Both the position numbers and the translations under genes were made by a program. A stretch of DNA of 64,000 nt, from NCBI RefSeq assembly GCF_000243715.2, contig NZ_AHMO02000007.1, forward strand, positions 248,001 through 312,000, in the 5' to 3' direction. The notes beneath the pieces were generated by a model that saw nothing but the letters and a program-made list of their open reading frames with translations, did no database searches and was not told the DNA's origin. Positions 63,667 to 64,000 of this stretch are shown in pieces; the first letter of the stretch is position 1; every line of letters begins with the position of its first letter. This stretch comes from Leptospira broomii serovar Hurstbridge str. 5399 (GTDB lineage Bacteria > Spirochaetota > Leptospiria > Leptospirales > Leptospiraceae).

Positions 63667-64000
63667 CCGATGAAATTCTACGCGGGCTCCTAATCGGTAT
63701 CGGGGTTATCTACTTTATATACGTTCTTGCAAGAGTCGTATTTTATTTCTTTTGGCGGAACTGGGTATCTAAATATCCGGGACTACGTAGAGAAGCTAGT
63801 CTTCCTCCCGTATTTCTTATCGTATCGAGACTGATTTGTATCGGCTTGGCATTGATTCTTTGCGCTATGAGCTTTCAACAGAATGCGGGACCCAAGTCTA
63901 AGGAAGAGGAGACATTGTACGGCGTGGATTTTCTCTTTCTGGTGGATGTAAGCCTTTCGATGCAGGCAATAGATACATCGCCCACGCGACTCGTTAGGGC
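63663..64000 (+). CDS. batB: BatB, von Willebrand factor A protein (N-terminal part)
   Basis: Starts at ATG 63663 (overlapping batA stop) and runs off the window. The 112 visible residues have a first membrane segment ([22 protein letters not shown]), a second ([21 protein letters not shown]) and the MIDAS start [15 protein letters not shown] (D-x-S-x-S). This is the common BatB layout, with the vWA domain between membrane segments. Confidence 0.9.
   Translation, partial: MTDEILRGLLIGIGVIYFIYVLARVVFYFFWRNWVSKYPGLRREASLPPVFLIVSRLICIGLALILCAMSFQQNAGPKSKEEETLYGVDFLFLVDVSLSMQAIDTSPTRLVR

Noticed and set aside
1..64000. tRNA, rRNA, CRISPR arrays, insertion sequences
   Set aside because: No cloverleaf, rRNA signature, spaced repeat array or transposase was seen in the gaps; small RNAs cannot be excluded by eye.

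Overview
The window looks like a Leptospira chromosome, probably part of the small chromosome II. Spot counts of base composition give roughly mid-40s % G+C, which is higher than L. interrogans or L. biflexa and fits the intermediate (P2) species better, but the species is not proven. Reasons for the genus: the heme cluster order hemA-hemC/D-hemB-hemL-histidine kinase-response regulator-hemE-hemN-hemG-hemH, leptospiral DUF1574-type proteins, a bat (aerotolerance) operon, and the company of aconitase, asd, metF and heme genes, which from memory lie on chromosome II in L. interrogans. No rRNA, tRNA, CRISPR array or transposase was seen.

Layout. 1-12.5 kb: housekeeping and regulatory genes on both strands (aconitase start, OmpA-family protein, EpmA, STAS protein, an orphan OmpR-type regulator, a crotonase, pterin dehydratase, a YqjD/YqjE-like membrane operon, pyruvate kinase, a large unknown protein, asd). 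12.5-17.1 kb: a surface-modification group with an SGNH-like protein, a polytopic membrane protein and an MBOAT acyltransferase. 17.1-25.4 kb: a replication/partition block. A leftward group (NtrC-like protein without a sigma-54 motif, two unknown proteins, a small basic protein, a zinc-ribbon protein) diverges from a rightward parA-parB-rep group. The parB-rep gap carries a promoter, inverted repeats, a strong leftward terminator and a ribosome-site hairpin, and the rep gene itself contains a 22-23 bp periodic GC-rich repeat array followed by AT-rich DNA. Together this looks like a replicon control region with a counter-transcribed RNA (as in repABC plasmids) and an origin inside the initiator gene (as in lambda O).

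25.5-31 kb: a discoidin/tail-fibre-repeat protein, metF, mqnD, a HAD phosphatase and a small cysteine-containing membrane protein. 31-44 kb: the heme pathway from glutamyl-tRNA to protoheme with its own two-component system, and a HemR-type direct repeat at the hemA promoter. 43.9-46.9 kb: a putative outer-membrane protein and a second, different parAB pair with its own palindromes. 47-56 kb: redox enzymes, an acyltransferase, a cyclic-nucleotide-binding protein, a diguanylate cyclase, two SDR enzymes, LMW phosphatase, NDH-2 and alanine dehydrogenase. 56-64 kb: leptospiral unknowns, a MORN-like lipoprotein and the moxR-DUF58-(BatD-like)-batA-batB operon, which runs off the right edge.

The most noteworthy signals are the replication control region at 22.2-25.4 kb, two ParAB systems each with a dedicated pair of dyads, the HemC-HemD fusion with short HemA, and the cysteine tail of ferrochelatase.
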